A model generated the notes under the pieces. That model had not been told where the DNA came from. It did not search any database and saw only the letters and a list, made by a program, of their open reading frames with translations. The translations under genes were made by a program, and so were the position numbers. Shown here one piece after another: positions 22,889 to 32,698 of a stretch of DNA of 64,000 nt; position 1 is the stretch's first letter; every line of letters begins with the position of its first letter. Origin of the DNA: Lysinibacillus piscis (GTDB taxonomy: Bacteria > Bacillota > Bacilli > Bacillales_A > Planococcaceae); NCBI RefSeq assembly GCF_026012395.1, contig NZ_BRZA01000010.1, forward strand, positions 1 to 64,000, written 5' to 3'.

Positions 22889-24025
22889 ATGAAGTCATTT
22901 CGACTCATTCCAGCAATTGTAGCGGCTGCTTTATTAGTTGGCTGTGTGCCATCGATGAAAAAGAGCACAGAGCTAACGCAGGAAACGCAGCAGGAACAAG
23001 CGGAAACAACGATGATTCCAAGTGTACAAATTGATGAATCATTTTACAAATCATTAATTCCATATAAGGAAAGTGCAAGCCGAGGCTTAGTCGTATCTAA
23101 TATTTATACTAAATATGATATGAAGGAAGCTGAAACAGGATTAATGCGCCTTTCTCAGCAACAATTTAATACAAAGGATTATAATTTCCAAGAGGGGCAG
23201 TATTTAGCTGAAAGCACTGTGAAGGATTGGCTGGCGCGTAGCTCACAAGTGGAAACAGGCTTAAACCCGCCAACAACTGATTCGATGTCAGCGGAGGAAC
23301 GTGCAACAAAAGCACCTATTTATTTGGCACATATTATTGAGCAAAATTATTTAAAGAAATCAGATGATAATAAAGTCAAATTAGGTGGTATTTCAATCGG
23401 GCTTGCCATGAATTCGATTTATTATTATCAAAAAGAAAAGTACGGAGAATATTACGAGCAGGCAATTGATGAGGGAGCGCTTATAGAGCAAGGGAAAAAA
23501 ATGGCTGCTGAAATTGTTTCGCGTCTACGTACACAAGATGAATTAAAGGATGTGCCCATCGTTGTAGGCTTATTTAAACAAAAGGCACGCAATGATATTG
23601 TGGCAGGCACTTATTTTAATGTGGGTGTGGCAAAGGCTGGTCAAAATGATGTATCAGATTGGCAGGCGATTGATGAGGAGTACGTACTGTTTCCAACAGA
23701 CGATGCACAAGAAGTCTACCGAGATGTTAGTCATAAATTTAAAAACTTTAAGCTAGAGGTAGATAAATATTTCTCTAACTATACAAGTGTGATTGGCAAA
23801 GGCTTTTATCAAAATAAAAAAATTCAAAAGCTAACATTGGAAGTACCAATTCAATTTTTTAGTACAGCAGAAATTATTGGCTTTACACAATATTTAACAG
23901 GCTTGTTGCTTAATCATTTTGATAACATTCATGTAGAAGTAAGCATTACATCCGTCAATGGCCCAGAGGCGCTCATTATTAAAGATGCGAATGACAAAGA
24001 GCCATATGTTCATATTTATGAATAA
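22889..24025 (+). CDS. camS: CamS family sex pheromone-type lipoprotein (YerH)
   Basis: A 378-residue predicted lipoprotein with the lipobox LLVGC near residue 19 and a mature domain of the CamS family, whose staphylococcal members release a peptide pheromone from their signal sequence. In Bacillus the orthologue yerH also follows ligA. The signal peptide here is FRLIPAIVAAALLVGC. Whether a peptide is released cannot be judged from sequence. A terminator follows at once. Confidence 0.9.
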   Translation: MKSFRLIPAIVAAALLVGCVPSMKKSTELTQETQQEQAETTMIPSVQIDESFYKSLIPYKESASRGLVVSNIYTKYDMKEAETGLMRLSQQQFNTKDYNFQEGQYLAESTVKDWLARSSQVETGLNPPTTDSMSAEERATKAPIYLAHIIEQNYLKKSDDNKVKLGGISIGLAMNSIYYYQKEKYGEYYEQAIDEGALIEQGKKMAAEIVSRLRTQDELKDVPIVVGLFKQKARNDIVAGTYFNVGVAKAGQNDVSDWQAIDEEYVLFPTDDAQEVYRDVSHKFKNFKLEVDKYFSNYTSVIGKGFYQNKKIQKLTLEVPIQFFSTAEIIGFTQYLTGLLLNHFDNIHVEVSITSVNGPEALIIKDANDKEPYVHIYE

Positions 24026-24073
24026 AAGAATAGGTAGAGGTAGAAGTTTTTCTGTCCTCTGCCTATTCTTTTT
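24024..24073. terminator. Convergent terminator between camS and the histidine kinase
   Basis: AAAAGAATAGG plus TAGAGG pairs with CCTCTG plus CCTATTCTTTT, followed by further T on the plus strand and preceded by A on the other. It overlaps both the camS stop and the stop codon of the minus-strand kinase gene, so it serves both directions. Confidence 0.88.
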
Positions 24074-24983
24074 GTATGGGCCATTCGCAAACAATCGATA
24101 GATGATTGGCTGTTAGCTGTGCATATAATTGCCCATCCATTTTAGTCATTAAGCTTTTGGCAATTGCGAGGCCTAAACCCGCACCTTGTTGTCCTGTTCG
24201 TGTTTTATCTACCTTATAAAAGCGTTGGAATAAAGAGTGCATATCTTCTTCAAAAAATGCCTCTACCTGATTACTGATAATTAAACGTACTAGCTTTGGC
24301 TGTTGCTCTAGTCGAATGACAATATCAGCTTTCGCATGTTTAATCGTATTAAGCACTAAATTTTCTACGACACGTTTCATAGCCGATGAATCAGCAATCA
24401 CCGTTATATCTTCTGTTGGTATATGAATAGTAGGTTCTAAATGACTTTGCTTAAACTGCTCGTAAAAATCGGCTAATGTTTCTAAAATAAGATGATTGAT
24501 TTTTATTTTTTCAGGTTGTAATAAATAATCAGGGGATTCTATCAATGATAACTCAAAAAAATCCTCTAACAAATCTTTTAATCGTCCTGCTCCACGTTTA
24601 ATAATCATTGTATATTGCTGTTTAGTGTCGGTAGATAAGTCTTCACGCTCTAAAAATTGAATATAGCCTAAAATAGAGGTTAACGGTGTACGAATATCAT
24701 GTGAAATATTGGCAATTGCCTGCTTCAATTCCGCTTCCTTGCGCCGTTTGATGGCGACAGCCTGTGCGGTTAAATCAATTTGATGATTAATGGCACTGGT
24801 AAGCTGCTCTAAATCTTTATCCCAAAAAATGAAATCTAACTTTTTTGCTGTCGTTTGGCGATTGACGTCCATTAATTGCTGATAGGCTCTTTTTATTTCC
24901 CTCTTCAAAAAATAAAAGCGGCAACTAAAAAACAGTGCGATGGCGATACATAGAATAACAAGATAGAGGATGTCCCACACCAC
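24063..24983 (-). CDS. Sensor histidine kinase with one N-terminal membrane helix
   Basis: A 306-residue kinase. A single hydrophobic segment (about residues 4-26) anchors it with almost no extracellular part. The HisKA domain carries NISHDIRTPLTSILGYIQFL, with the phospho-accepting His near residue 95. The HATPase domain follows with VENLVLNTIKHA (N box) and GAGLGLAIAKSL (G2 box). It is the last gene of a minus-strand group that begins with a response regulator and contains an ABC exporter. The absence of a sensor domain suggests it senses within the membrane or through the transporter, like the intramembrane-sensing kinases of peptide antibiotic resistance modules. Confidence 0.93.
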   Translation of the reverse strand: MVWDILYLVILCIAIALFFSCRFYFLKREIKRAYQQLMDVNRQTTAKKLDFIFWDKDLEQLTSAINHQIDLTAQAVAIKRRKEAELKQAIANISHDIRTPLTSILGYIQFLEREDLSTDTKQQYTMIIKRGAGRLKDLLEDFFELSLIESPDYLLQPEKIKINHLILETLADFYEQFKQSHLEPTIHIPTEDITVIADSSAMKRVVENLVLNTIKHAKADIVIRLEQQPKLVRLIISNQVEAFFEEDMHSLFQRFYKVDKTRTGQQGAGLGLAIAKSLMTKMDGQLYAQLTANHLSIVCEWPIQKE

Positions 24984-24992
24984 CTTTGATCA

Positions 24993-25748
24993 TTACTTAA
25001 TTTCCTTGCGTTGAAAAATGATAGCTCCCATAATAGCGCATAATAAAAACGTGACAATCGGTACAATAATGATGGTTGAAAGTTCATTGTTACTTAAATT
25101 ATTAAGTGGTATATCTAAAAATAATTTAAAGATAGAATGGTTAAAAAGCATATGAAAAAGCGTGAATTTTTGAGCAAGTGCATATAAAATACTGTCAATC
25201 AATATAAAGAAGAGAATCGAAAAGCCAATCGTTTTGCCGCTATCTGTAAAAATAATAGCAATCACTGCCATCATAGAGGCAAAAGCAAGGGCATATAAAA
25301 TCGTCAAACATAAAGTTCTTACAACATAGAGCCATGTAGGCATTTCATAAAAACCTGACAATACCGCGCTAACGCTAAGTATAGCAAATGGGAATGTGCA
25401 GGCAATAATCACTGCACCAAGCGAAAATACCATTAATTTCACAAGATAAATACGAATTCTACTATTACCTGAGGCACAAATGCTTTTCATTGTACCAATC
25501 GAATACTCACTGGAAATAAAGAAGCCTGCAAGAATACATGGAATTAATCGAATAATATAGTTATTACCGCCAAGTGCAGAAAATGTATATAATTCCTTGA
25601 CCTCTACAGCATGTGCATCAAATGTACCGTCATTAAAGAAAATGAGAAATGGATAACAAGCGCCTGCGAGTAGTAATAGCACGGTTAATAGCCAAAATAT
25701 ACGGCCTTTTCGTAGCTTGAATAGTTCTGTCATCATTAAATTACTCAT
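24993..25748 (-). CDS. ABC-2 type transporter permease
   Basis: A 251-residue integral membrane protein with about six hydrophobic segments, starting MMTELFKLRKGRIFWLLTVLLLL. It looks like the permeases of lantibiotic or bacitracin self-protection exporters (BcrB / MutG-like size class) rather than the much larger BceB type. Its start overlaps the end of the ATPase gene by eight bases, so the two halves of the exporter are coupled. Substrate unknown. Confidence 0.88.
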   Translation of the reverse strand: MSNLMMTELFKLRKGRIFWLLTVLLLLAGACYPFLIFFNDGTFDAHAVEVKELYTFSALGGNNYIIRLIPCILAGFFISSEYSIGTMKSICASGNSRIRIYLVKLMVFSLGAVIIACTFPFAILSVSAVLSGFYEMPTWLYVVRTLCLTILYALAFASMMAVIAIIFTDSGKTIGFSILFFILIDSILYALAQKFTLFHMLFNHSIFKLFLDIPLNNLSNNELSTIIIVPIVTFLLCAIMGAIIFQRKEIK

Positions 25749-26664
25749 TTAGTGCACCCCCAACTAAATTTGTGAAGTAGGTTTCTAAATCCTCACCCAT
25801 TGGCATAAAGGCTTCAATCACTAAGCCAGCCTGTACTAATGCTGTCGAAACATTTCCAGGTGAATTTGTATAGGCAAAAAGCTTAATTGTGCCGTCAGGT
25901 AATACTTCGAATTGGCGGGTATTTAACTGCTGTTCAAGAACCGTTGTTGCTTTGTCTGGGTTATCCACTTTTATATGAATATATTGCTGACATTTTTCAT
26001 CTAGCTCATTGGTTGTAAGTTGTTCTATTAATTGCCCCTTGTGAATAATACCGTAATGGCTCGCAAGTAAATGTAGCTCACTTAAAATATGACTAGAAAT
26101 TAATATTGTAATGCCGTATTCCTGATTTAATTTTTTTAGTAATTCTCGTATTTCAACAACGCCCATTGGATCAAGCCCATTAATCGGTTCATCTAAAATT
26201 AAAAATTCAGGGTCTCCTAATAAGGCGATTGCTAGCCCTAAACGTTGTTTCATCCCTAAAGAGAAGTTTTTAGCCTTCTTATTCCCCGTATTTTCTAAGC
26301 CAACAAGTTTTAATGTTTTGGCGACACATTCTTTTCCAGGAATGCCTTTTAACAGCCGATGTGCCTCTACATTTTCTGCTGCGGTCATATGTGGATAAAG
26401 GGCAGGTGCTTCAATAATCACACCCATCCGTTTACGAGCTTGCAGTAACGCCTGCTCATGACTATGTCCAAACAGCTCTAATGTGCCAGCATTTGCTTTG
26501 GCTAGTCCTGTAACGATTTTAATAAGTGTAGATTTTCCAGCGCCATTTTGCCCAATAAAGCCGTAAATAGCGCCCTTTTTAATCGACAAATTGACTTTAT
26601 TGAGTGCCAGCTGTTTTTTATATTGTTTTGTTAATTGATGTGTTTTTAAAACATACTCTGTCAT
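25741..26664 (-). CDS. ABC transporter ATP-binding protein (BcrA-like)
   Basis: The 307-residue ATPase partner of the downstream permease. It shows Walker A GQNGAGKST, the signature NFSLGMKQRLGLA, Walker B FLILDEPINGLDP, and the switch His in ILISSHILSEL. The C-terminal extension after about residue 210 is typical of BcrA/NatA-type exporters. It is preceded by a direct-repeat element at 26711-26739 and two Shine-Dalgarno-like stretches. A role in export of, or resistance to, a membrane-active peptide is plausible from the gene set but is not shown. Confidence 0.92.
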   Translation of the reverse strand: MTEYVLKTHQLTKQYKKQLALNKVNLSIKKGAIYGFIGQNGAGKSTLIKIVTGLAKANAGTLELFGHSHEQALLQARKRMGVIIEAPALYPHMTAAENVEAHRLLKGIPGKECVAKTLKLVGLENTGNKKAKNFSLGMKQRLGLAIALLGDPEFLILDEPINGLDPMGVVEIRELLKKLNQEYGITILISSHILSELHLLASHYGIIHKGQLIEQLTTNELDEKCQQYIHIKVDNPDKATTVLEQQLNTRQFEVLPDGTIKLFAYTNSPGNVSTALVQAGLVIEAFMPMGEDLETYFTNLVGGALNE

Positions 26665-26710
26665 CTACAATCCCTCCTTCTTATGTTACCTCCTAGTTTA
26701 AAAAGCAAAA

Positions 26711-26739
26711 CATAAGAAAGACTTAAGTGAATTCTTAAG
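26711..26739 (-). promoter_or_regulatory. Triple direct-repeat operator candidate for the adjacent response regulator
   Basis: Read on the minus strand, the copies CTTAAG, CTTAAG and CTTATG start 12 and 11 bases apart, close to one helical turn. OmpR/PhoB-family regulators typically bind such tandem repeats. The element lies in the 81-base gap between the response regulator and the ABC genes, so phosphorylated regulator could switch on the exporter separately. Confidence 0.5.
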
Positions 26740-26745
26740 AAAACA

Positions 26746-27444
26746 TTAATTTTTTAAGCGATAACCCATACCCCAAATCGTTTCGATGTATTCTTCATGT
26801 GGATTAACATTTGCTAGCTTTGTGCGCAAATTACTCATATGCACATTAATGGTATTATCATCGCCACGAAATTCTTCTTGCCAAACACTTTCAAATAAAT
26901 TAGCTTTTGTAAAAACCTTGTTAGGCATCGACATGAGCAATGTTAAAATGGCATATTCACGTGCAGTTAAGGTCACAATGGTAGTGCCTATCCGTACTTC
27001 TGCAGAATCCGTATGAATGGAGAGGTCTTTATGTACGAATAATGGAGGTGCTATGGTCTGACTTAGTTTGCGCATTCTTCGCAAATGTGAATCAATGCGG
27101 GCGGACACTTCTTCAATATCAAATGGCTTTGTAATATAATCATCTGCTCCCATACGTAAAGTATCAATTTTAGTATGTTGTTCATTTTTAGCAGATATAA
27201 CGATGATAGGTATTGCATACTGTTGCTCTATTTTTTCTAATAATTCCTCTCCGGTTAAACCTGGCAGCATTAAATCAAGCAACACCATATCCCATGATTG
27301 TTTTTCTAAGTAAAGCAGAGCCTCTGTACCTGAATAAGCAGGTTGAGGGTGATAGCCACTTTGACGAATAATATGGCATAATAACTCATTAATATCGTTA
27401 TCGTCTTCAACTACTAAAATGTGTACATGTTGCTGCATACTCAT
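26746..27444 (-). CDS. OmpR/PhoB family response regulator
   Basis: A 232-residue DNA-binding regulator. The receiver domain has the acidic pair VVEDDND, the phospho-accepting Asp57 in VLLDLMLPG, and the conserved Lys in VISAKN. The winged-helix domain (about 135-232) ends with YIETIWGMGYRL. It is the first gene of the minus-strand module and probably pairs with the kinase at the far end. A weak Shine-Dalgarno (GGAGAG) precedes the chosen ATG; a second in-frame ATG two codons later is the alternative. Confidence 0.93.
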   Translation of the reverse strand: MSMQQHVHILVVEDDNDINELLCHIIRQSGYHPQPAYSGTEALLYLEKQSWDMVLLDLMLPGLTGEELLEKIEQQYAIPIIVISAKNEQHTKIDTLRMGADDYITKPFDIEEVSARIDSHLRRMRKLSQTIAPPLFVHKDLSIHTDSAEVRIGTTIVTLTAREYAILTLLMSMPNKVFTKANLFESVWQEEFRGDDNTINVHMSNLRTKLANVNPHEEYIETIWGMGYRLKN

Positions 27445-27607
27445 CTCTCCGACCTTTCCATATTTTTAATGATTATAGCATAAGACATTTTTTATTGATG
27501 ATTGTAGAAGTTATGATGTTTTTGCTGAAAGTTGTGATTTTTATTGTGAAAAATGGTATGATAATGGCTATGATTAACTTTCACAAGAGTATTCGGAGGT
27601 GTGAAAA

Positions 27608-27895
27608 ATGGCAAAATTAACAAAAGAAGAAGTGAAGCACGTAGCAAATTTAGCACGTCTTGCAATTACTGAAGAAGAGGCTGAAAAATTTGCAGAGCAG
27701 CTTGGTAAAATTACAGACTTCGCAGAGCAGCTAAATGAGCTAGATACAACGAATGTTGAACCAACGACACACGTATTACCACTTGTTAACGTAATGCGTG
27801 AAGACGTGGCAGCAGAAGGCTTAGCACGTGATGTGATGATGTTAAACGTAAAAGAGCAGGAAGATGGTCAAGTAAAAGTACCAGCTATCATGTAA
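27608..27895 (+). CDS. gatC: Asp-tRNA(Asn)/Glu-tRNA(Gln) amidotransferase subunit C
   Basis: A 95-residue stabilising subunit of GatCAB, which corrects Glu-tRNA(Gln) and Asp-tRNA(Asn) in organisms lacking GlnRS or AsnRS. It begins with the typical [16 protein letters not shown] and carries the [12 protein letters not shown] block. The ATG follows CGGAGGTG. It is the first gene of gatCAB, 25 bases before gatA. Confidence 0.97.
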   Translation: MAKLTKEEVKHVANLARLAITEEEAEKFAEQLGKITDFAEQLNELDTTNVEPTTHVLPLVNVMREDVAAEGLARDVMMLNVKEQEDGQVKVPAIM

Positions 27896-27920
27896 TACTT
27901 AAACTATAGGAGGATTCCTC

Positions 27921-29384
27921 ATGACGTTATTTGAACGTTCAGCAAAGGAGTTACAAGCTGATATTAAGGCAGGTAACCTAACAATTGCTGACTTAACAAA
28001 AGAAGCATATGCACGTGTAGCAAAGCTTGATGGTGATGTACAAGCGTTTCTTGCTTTAAACGAAGAAAAAGCAACTGCACAAGCAGCCGACATGGATAAA
28101 GTGCCATTTGCAGAACGTGGTCCATTATTCGGTTTACCAATCGGTGTCAAAGATAATATTGTAACAGAAGGCTTAGAAACAACATGTGCTTCTAAAATTT
28201 TAGAAGGCTTTATGCCAATTTACGATGCCACAGTAGTAAAAAAACTACGTGAAGCCGGAATGGTGACGATTGGTAAATTAAACATGGATGAGTTTGCGAT
28301 GGGTTCTTCTAATGAAAACTCTTATTACAAAACAACGAAAAATCCATGGAACTTAAACCATGTACCAGGTGGTTCTTCAGGTGCGTCTGCGGCAGCAGTT
28401 GCAGCAGGTGAAGTACCATTTTCACTTGGCTCTGATACAGGTGGCTCGATTCGTCAACCAGCCGCATATTGTGGTGTTGTTGGGATGAAGCCTACATATG
28501 GTCGTGTATCACGTTTTGGTTTAGTGGCATTCGCTTCTTCATTAGACCAAATTGGACCAATTACACGTAATGTAGAGGATAATGCTCTTTTACTTGAAGC
28601 TATTGCAGGACTTGATGTTAATGATTCAACGTCTGCTGATGTGGAAGTACCAAGTTATGCAGCAGCTTTAACAGGAGATGTGAAAGGCTTACGTATCGCT
28701 GTACCAAAGGAATTCCTTGGTGAAGGTGTAGGCGAAGCGGCACGTCAATCAGTATTAGAGGCTTTAGAAGTCTTAAAAGGCTTAGGCGCAACAGTGGAAG
28801 AGGTATCATTACCACATTCTAAATATGCTCTTGCAGCTTACTATATTTTATCTTCATCTGAAGCCTCCTCGAACCTTTCTCGCTTTGATGGAATTCGTTA
28901 TGGCTTCCGTGCAGAAAACGCAACGAACTTAATGGAGCTTTATAAAGAAACACGTGCACAAGGCTTCGGTGATGAAGTAAAACGTCGTATTATGCTTGGG
29001 ACTTATTCTTTAAGTGCAGGCACGTATGATGCTTACTATAAAAAAGCACAGCAAGCACGTACTTTAATTAAAGCAGATTATGATAAAGTATTTGAAAACT
29101 TTGACGTTATCATTGGACCTACAGCACCAACGGCAGCCTTTAAAATTGGTGAAAATGTAGATGATCCAATGACGATGTATGCCAATGATATTTTAACAAT
29201 TCCAATGAACTTAGCTGGTGTACCTGCTATTTCGATTCCATGTGGCTTTGAAAATGGTTTACCACTAGGCTTACAAATTATCGGTAAATATTTCGACGAA
29301 GCAACAATTTACCGTGTAGCTCATGCTTTTGAACAAGCAACAGAGTTCCATCAACAAGTTCCTCAAATTTGGGAGGGAAAATAA
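27921..29384 (+). CDS. gatA: Asp-tRNA(Asn)/Glu-tRNA(Gln) amidotransferase subunit A
   Basis: Amidase-signature glutaminase of GatCAB. The Ser-cisSer-Lys catalytic triad is visible: Lys in [10 protein letters not shown], the glycine/serine loop in [14 protein letters not shown], and the nucleophile region in [12 protein letters not shown]. The 487-residue length is typical. The ATG follows AGGAGGATTC. The protein releases ammonia from glutamine, which is channelled to GatB. Confidence 0.97.
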   Translation: MTLFERSAKELQADIKAGNLTIADLTKEAYARVAKLDGDVQAFLALNEEKATAQAADMDKVPFAERGPLFGLPIGVKDNIVTEGLETTCASKILEGFMPIYDATVVKKLREAGMVTIGKLNMDEFAMGSSNENSYYKTTKNPWNLNHVPGGSSGASAAAVAAGEVPFSLGSDTGGSIRQPAAYCGVVGMKPTYGRVSRFGLVAFASSLDQIGPITRNVEDNALLLEAIAGLDVNDSTSADVEVPSYAAALTGDVKGLRIAVPKEFLGEGVGEAARQSVLEALEVLKGLGATVEEVSLPHSKYALAAYYILSSSEASSNLSRFDGIRYGFRAENATNLMELYKETRAQGFGDEVKRRIMLGTYSLSAGTYDAYYKKAQQARTLIKADYDKVFENFDVIIGPTAPTAAFKIGENVDDPMTMYANDILTIPMNLAGVPAISIPCGFENGLPLGLQIIGKYFDEATIYRVAHAFEQATEFHQQVPQIWEGK

Positions 29385-29385
29385 C

Positions 29386-30813
29386 ATGAACTTTGAAACA
29401 GTCATTGGCTTAGAAGTACACGTAGAGTTAAAAACAAACTCGAAAATCTTCTCACCAGCACCAGCGCATTTTGGTGCAGAGCCAAACACAAACACAAATG
29501 TAATCGACTTAGGGTATCCAGGTGTGTTGCCTGTCTTAAATAAAAATGTAGTGGATTTTGCCATGCGTGCAGCACTTGCTTTAAACATGGAAATCGAGCA
29601 AGAAACAAAATTCGACCGTAAAAATTACTTCTACCCAGATAATCCGAAAGCATATCAAATTTCACAGTTTGATAAGCCAATCGGTAAAAATGGCTGGATT
29701 GATATTGAAGTAGATGGCTATACAAAACGCATCGGTATTACACGTTTACATATGGAGGAGGATGCTGGGAAGCTATCTCACGCAGGCAATCATTCATTAG
29801 TAGACTTTAACCGTCAAGGCACGCCGCTTGTGGAAATCGTGTCAGAGCCAGATATTCGTACACCAAACGAAGCATATGCTTATCTTGAAAAGCTAAAATC
29901 CATTATTCAATATACAGATGTCTCTGATTGTAAAATGGAAGAGGGCTCACTACGCTGTGACGCGAATATTTCCATTCGTCCATATGGGCAAGAGGAATTC
30001 GGCACAAAAACAGAGTTGAAAAACTTAAACTCTTTCAACTTTGTACGCCGTGGATTAGAGCATGAGGAATTGCGTCAAGCCAATGTACTACTTTCAGGTG
30101 GTGTCATTGAGCAAGAAACACGCCGTTTTGATGAAAAAACAGGCAAAACGATTTTAATGCGTGTAAAAGAAGGAACAGATGATTACCGTTACTTCCCAGA
30201 GCCAGATTTAGTGCGTCTATCTATTGATGATGCATGGGTGGAGCGCGTACGTGCCTCTATTCCAGAGCTACCAGATGCTCGTAAAGCACGTTATGAAAAA
30301 GAATTGGATTTAACACCGTATGATGCGGCTGTACTTGTGATTAATAAAGATATTTCGAATTTCTTTGATGGTATGGTAGCAGCGGGAGCGGATGCAAAAC
30401 TTTCGGCTAACTGGTTAATGGGTGATGTATCAGCATACTTAAATGCGGAGCAAAAAGAATTAAAAGATACTGCGTTAACACCAGAAAATTTAGCAGGTAT
30501 GGTGAAACTGATTTCTGATGGTACGATTTCTTCTAAAATCGGTAAAAAAGTATTCACTGAGCTTGTAGAAAACGGTGGAGATGCGGCGAAAATCGTGAAA
30601 GACAAAGGCATGGTTCAAATTTCTGATCCAGAAGTAATTCGTGGCTTTGTTACAACTGTATTAGACAATGATGCAAAATCAGTAGAAGACTTCAAAGGTG
30701 GTAAAGACCGTGCGTTAAAAGCATTACTTGGTCAAATTATGAAGGCTTCTAAAGGTCAAGCCAACCCACAATTAACAAATGATATTTTATTAGAAGAAAT
30801 TAATAAACGCTAG
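29386..30813 (+). CDS. gatB: Asp-tRNA(Asn)/Glu-tRNA(Gln) amidotransferase subunit B
   Basis: The kinase/amidotransferase subunit that activates the misacylated tRNA and receives ammonia from GatA. It begins [15 protein letters not shown] and includes [19 protein letters not shown] and [11 protein letters not shown], the family's strongest blocks, with a C-terminal helical YqeY-like tail. The reading frame is open 21 codons further upstream, but ATG 29386 has GGGAGGG at good spacing and the expected N-terminus. A terminator follows. Confidence 0.97.
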   Translation: MNFETVIGLEVHVELKTNSKIFSPAPAHFGAEPNTNTNVIDLGYPGVLPVLNKNVVDFAMRAALALNMEIEQETKFDRKNYFYPDNPKAYQISQFDKPIGKNGWIDIEVDGYTKRIGITRLHMEEDAGKLSHAGNHSLVDFNRQGTPLVEIVSEPDIRTPNEAYAYLEKLKSIIQYTDVSDCKMEEGSLRCDANISIRPYGQEEFGTKTELKNLNSFNFVRRGLEHEELRQANVLLSGGVIEQETRRFDEKTGKTILMRVKEGTDDYRYFPEPDLVRLSIDDAWVERVRASIPELPDARKARYEKELDLTPYDAAVLVINKDISNFFDGMVAAGADAKLSANWLMGDVSAYLNAEQKELKDTALTPENLAGMVKLISDGTISSKIGKKVFTELVENGGDAAKIVKDKGMVQISDPEVIRGFVTTVLDNDAKSVEDFKGGKDRALKALLGQIMKASKGQANPQLTNDILLEEINKR

Positions 30814-30819
30814 TCCGAT

Positions 30820-30855
30820 AAAGCTGTCTCAATTTAGTTTGAGGCAGCTTTTTTA
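30820..30855 (+). terminator. Terminator after gatB
   Basis: AAGCTGTCTCAA pairs with TTGAGGCAGCTT over a short loop with wobble pairs, followed by TTTTT. It ends the gatCAB operon. Confidence 0.88.
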
Positions 30856-30868
30856 TGAGAAAAGGCGA

Positions 30869-30904
30869 AGTGACGGATAGAAGGGTTGAACTGACGGATA
30901 GCGC
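30869..30904. repeat. Two 21-base-spaced copies of a dispersed GTGACGGATAGAA-type repeat
   Basis: TGACGGATAG starts at 30871 and TGACGGATA again at 30892, exactly 21 bases apart. The same unit at the same spacing occurs three times at 56514-56577, in another intergenic region. No coding potential. It may be a small family of genome-specific intergenic repeats. Confidence 0.7.
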
Positions 30905-30996
30905 GCGCTTTTTTATGGATAAAAATGTTTTATAGTTGTATTCACAGGCGGTTCGTAGCAAAATATAGTATATGACAAGAAAAGGAGAGACGTAGC

Positions 30997-31557
30997 ATGA
31001 AAACAGAGCGACAATATTTCAATGAAGCGGTATCCATTCAACAATATATGGACAATATGACAACATTAAAGGAAGAAAGTTTCAGCATTTATCATAACTT
31101 TGCTGTCCCAACAACAGATGGCTTTATCGAGCTATTAAAGGAAAAACAACCTAAAATTTTAACGATTACAGAGGATTGGTGTGGTGATGCGATGCTGAAC
31201 AATCCGATTATTCGTCGTGTTGCAGAAGCAGCGAATTTAGACATGCGTGCCGTTTTACGTGATGAGGATACAGATTTAATCGACCGTTATTTGACAAATG
31301 GTGGTCGTGCCATTCCAATGTATATTTTATTAGATGCTGAAGGACAAGTGATTGGCAAATGGGGGCCACGTGCACCTGAGCTACAGGAATTTGTAATGGC
31401 TAAGCGTGCAGGATTACCTGATAAAGAAGATCCTGCTTTTGAAGAGGCACAAAAAGCACTATATGGAGAAATTCGTGAGGCAAACCGTACAGAGCCAATC
31501 TATTGGACATATGTGTATGAAGCATTTAAGAAACAAGTGACAGCGATTTTGGGGTAA
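30997..31557 (+). CDS. Thioredoxin family protein with a WCGD active-site variant
   Basis: A 186-residue cytoplasmic protein with a thioredoxin-like core. The active-site position reads ITEDWCGDAML with a single cysteine (Cys62) followed by Gly-Asp-Ala, not CxxC, so it is a monothiol-type variant. The RAIPMYILLD segment provides the expected cis-proline loop. A C-terminal helical extension follows. Families of this shape are annotated as thioredoxin family proteins in Bacillales; the substrate is unknown. It sits alone between gatB and dgkB. The ATG follows AAGGAGAG. Confidence 0.82.
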   Translation: MKTERQYFNEAVSIQQYMDNMTTLKEESFSIYHNFAVPTTDGFIELLKEKQPKILTITEDWCGDAMLNNPIIRRVAEAANLDMRAVLRDEDTDLIDRYLTNGGRAIPMYILLDAEGQVIGKWGPRAPELQEFVMAKRAGLPDKEDPAFEEAQKALYGEIREANRTEPIYWTYVYEAFKKQVTAILG

Positions 31558-31625
31558 ACTGCAACTAAATAAGCAGTGAAATCGTTGAATTAGGATAGAG
31601 ACTGATGAAGCAGGAAGTGTATTGT

Positions 31626-32540
31626 ATGAAACGAGCAAGAGTCATTTATAATCCTACATCTGGGCGTGAAGCATTTAAAAAGCATTTACCAGAGGTGTTG
31701 GAAAAACTAGAGATAGCAGGCTATGAAACATCCTGTCATGCGACAACTTGTGAGGGGGATGCAACAAATGCAGCGAAGCTCGCAGTAGAGCGTGGCTTTG
31801 ATATTATTATCGCAGTTGGTGGAGATGGTACATTAAACGAAGTCATTTCAGGCGTTAGCCCATTTGAAAATCGGCCAAAAATCGGTTTGATTCCAATGGG
31901 AACGACGAACGATTTTGCTCGTGCTGTGCATATTCCACGCAATATTGAAGAAGCGGTGACGATTATTACAAACGGTGAAACATTGCCTGTGGATGTCGGA
32001 TTATTAAATGGCAACCGTTATTTCATTAATATTGCCGCTGGTGGGCGTATTACAGAGCTAACTTATGAAGTGCCGAGTAAAATGAAAACAATGCTTGGTC
32101 AGCTTGCTTATTATTTAAAAGCAGTAGAAATGATTCCATCCATCAAAGCCTCTCATATGCGCATTGAATATGATGGAGAAGTGTTTGATGGCGATGCGAT
32201 GATGTTCTTATGTGGTTTAACAAATTCTGTAGGTGGGTTTGAAAAGCTAGCACCAGATGCGAGCATTAATGATGGTTTATTTACATTATTAGTATTGAAA
32301 AAAGTGAGTTTACCTGAATTTATTCAACTGGCAGCAATGGCTTCAAGAGGCGAGCATTTAAAGGATGACCGTGTTATTTATAAAAAAGCAAGCTATGTCA
32401 AAGTATCGACAGAGGATGAAGTGCATTTGAATTTAGATGGTGAATATGGCGGTGACGCACCAGCCACATTTGAAAATTTAAAGCGCCATGTTGAAATATT
32501 TGTACCACTTGAAGCGATTCGTGAAGAAGATCGTATCTAA
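31626..32540 (+). CDS. dgkB: Diacylglycerol kinase (DgkB)
   Basis: A soluble lipid kinase that phosphorylates diacylglycerol released during lipoteichoic acid synthesis, returning it to phospholipid synthesis. The 304-residue protein has the DAGK catalytic signature VGGDGTLNEVISG, GTTNDFARA and the C-terminal LNLDGEYGG. The start at 31626 gives MKRARVIYNPTSGREAFKKH, matching Bacillus subtilis DgkB; the in-frame ATG 21 bases upstream is less likely. The gatB-dgkB-rlmCD order follows Bacillus apart from inserted genes. Confidence 0.94.
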   Translation: MKRARVIYNPTSGREAFKKHLPEVLEKLEIAGYETSCHATTCEGDATNAAKLAVERGFDIIIAVGGDGTLNEVISGVSPFENRPKIGLIPMGTTNDFARAVHIPRNIEEAVTIITNGETLPVDVGLLNGNRYFINIAAGGRITELTYEVPSKMKTMLGQLAYYLKAVEMIPSIKASHMRIEYDGEVFDGDAMMFLCGLTNSVGGFEKLAPDASINDGLFTLLVLKKVSLPEFIQLAAMASRGEHLKDDRVIYKKASYVKVSTEDEVHLNLDGEYGGDAPATFENLKRHVEIFVPLEAIREEDRI

Positions 32541-32600
32541 AATAGAAGCGATTTTGAAAAAGTTTGGCGATTGTGCGTATATTCCTTGAACAAAATTTGA

Positions 32601-32648
32601 AACCTTTATAATAAACCGAGATTTCGGGATATTATAAAGGTTTTTTTC
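32601..32648 (+). terminator. Terminator after dgkB
   Basis: AACCTTTATAATA pairs perfectly with TATTATAAAGGTT over a 16-base loop and is followed by a run of T. It separates dgkB from the cytochrome bd operon. Confidence 0.85.
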
Positions 32649-32698
32649 GTTGAAATAGTGGAAAATAGAGGTATAGAGAATGGAAAGGGCGTGCTACC

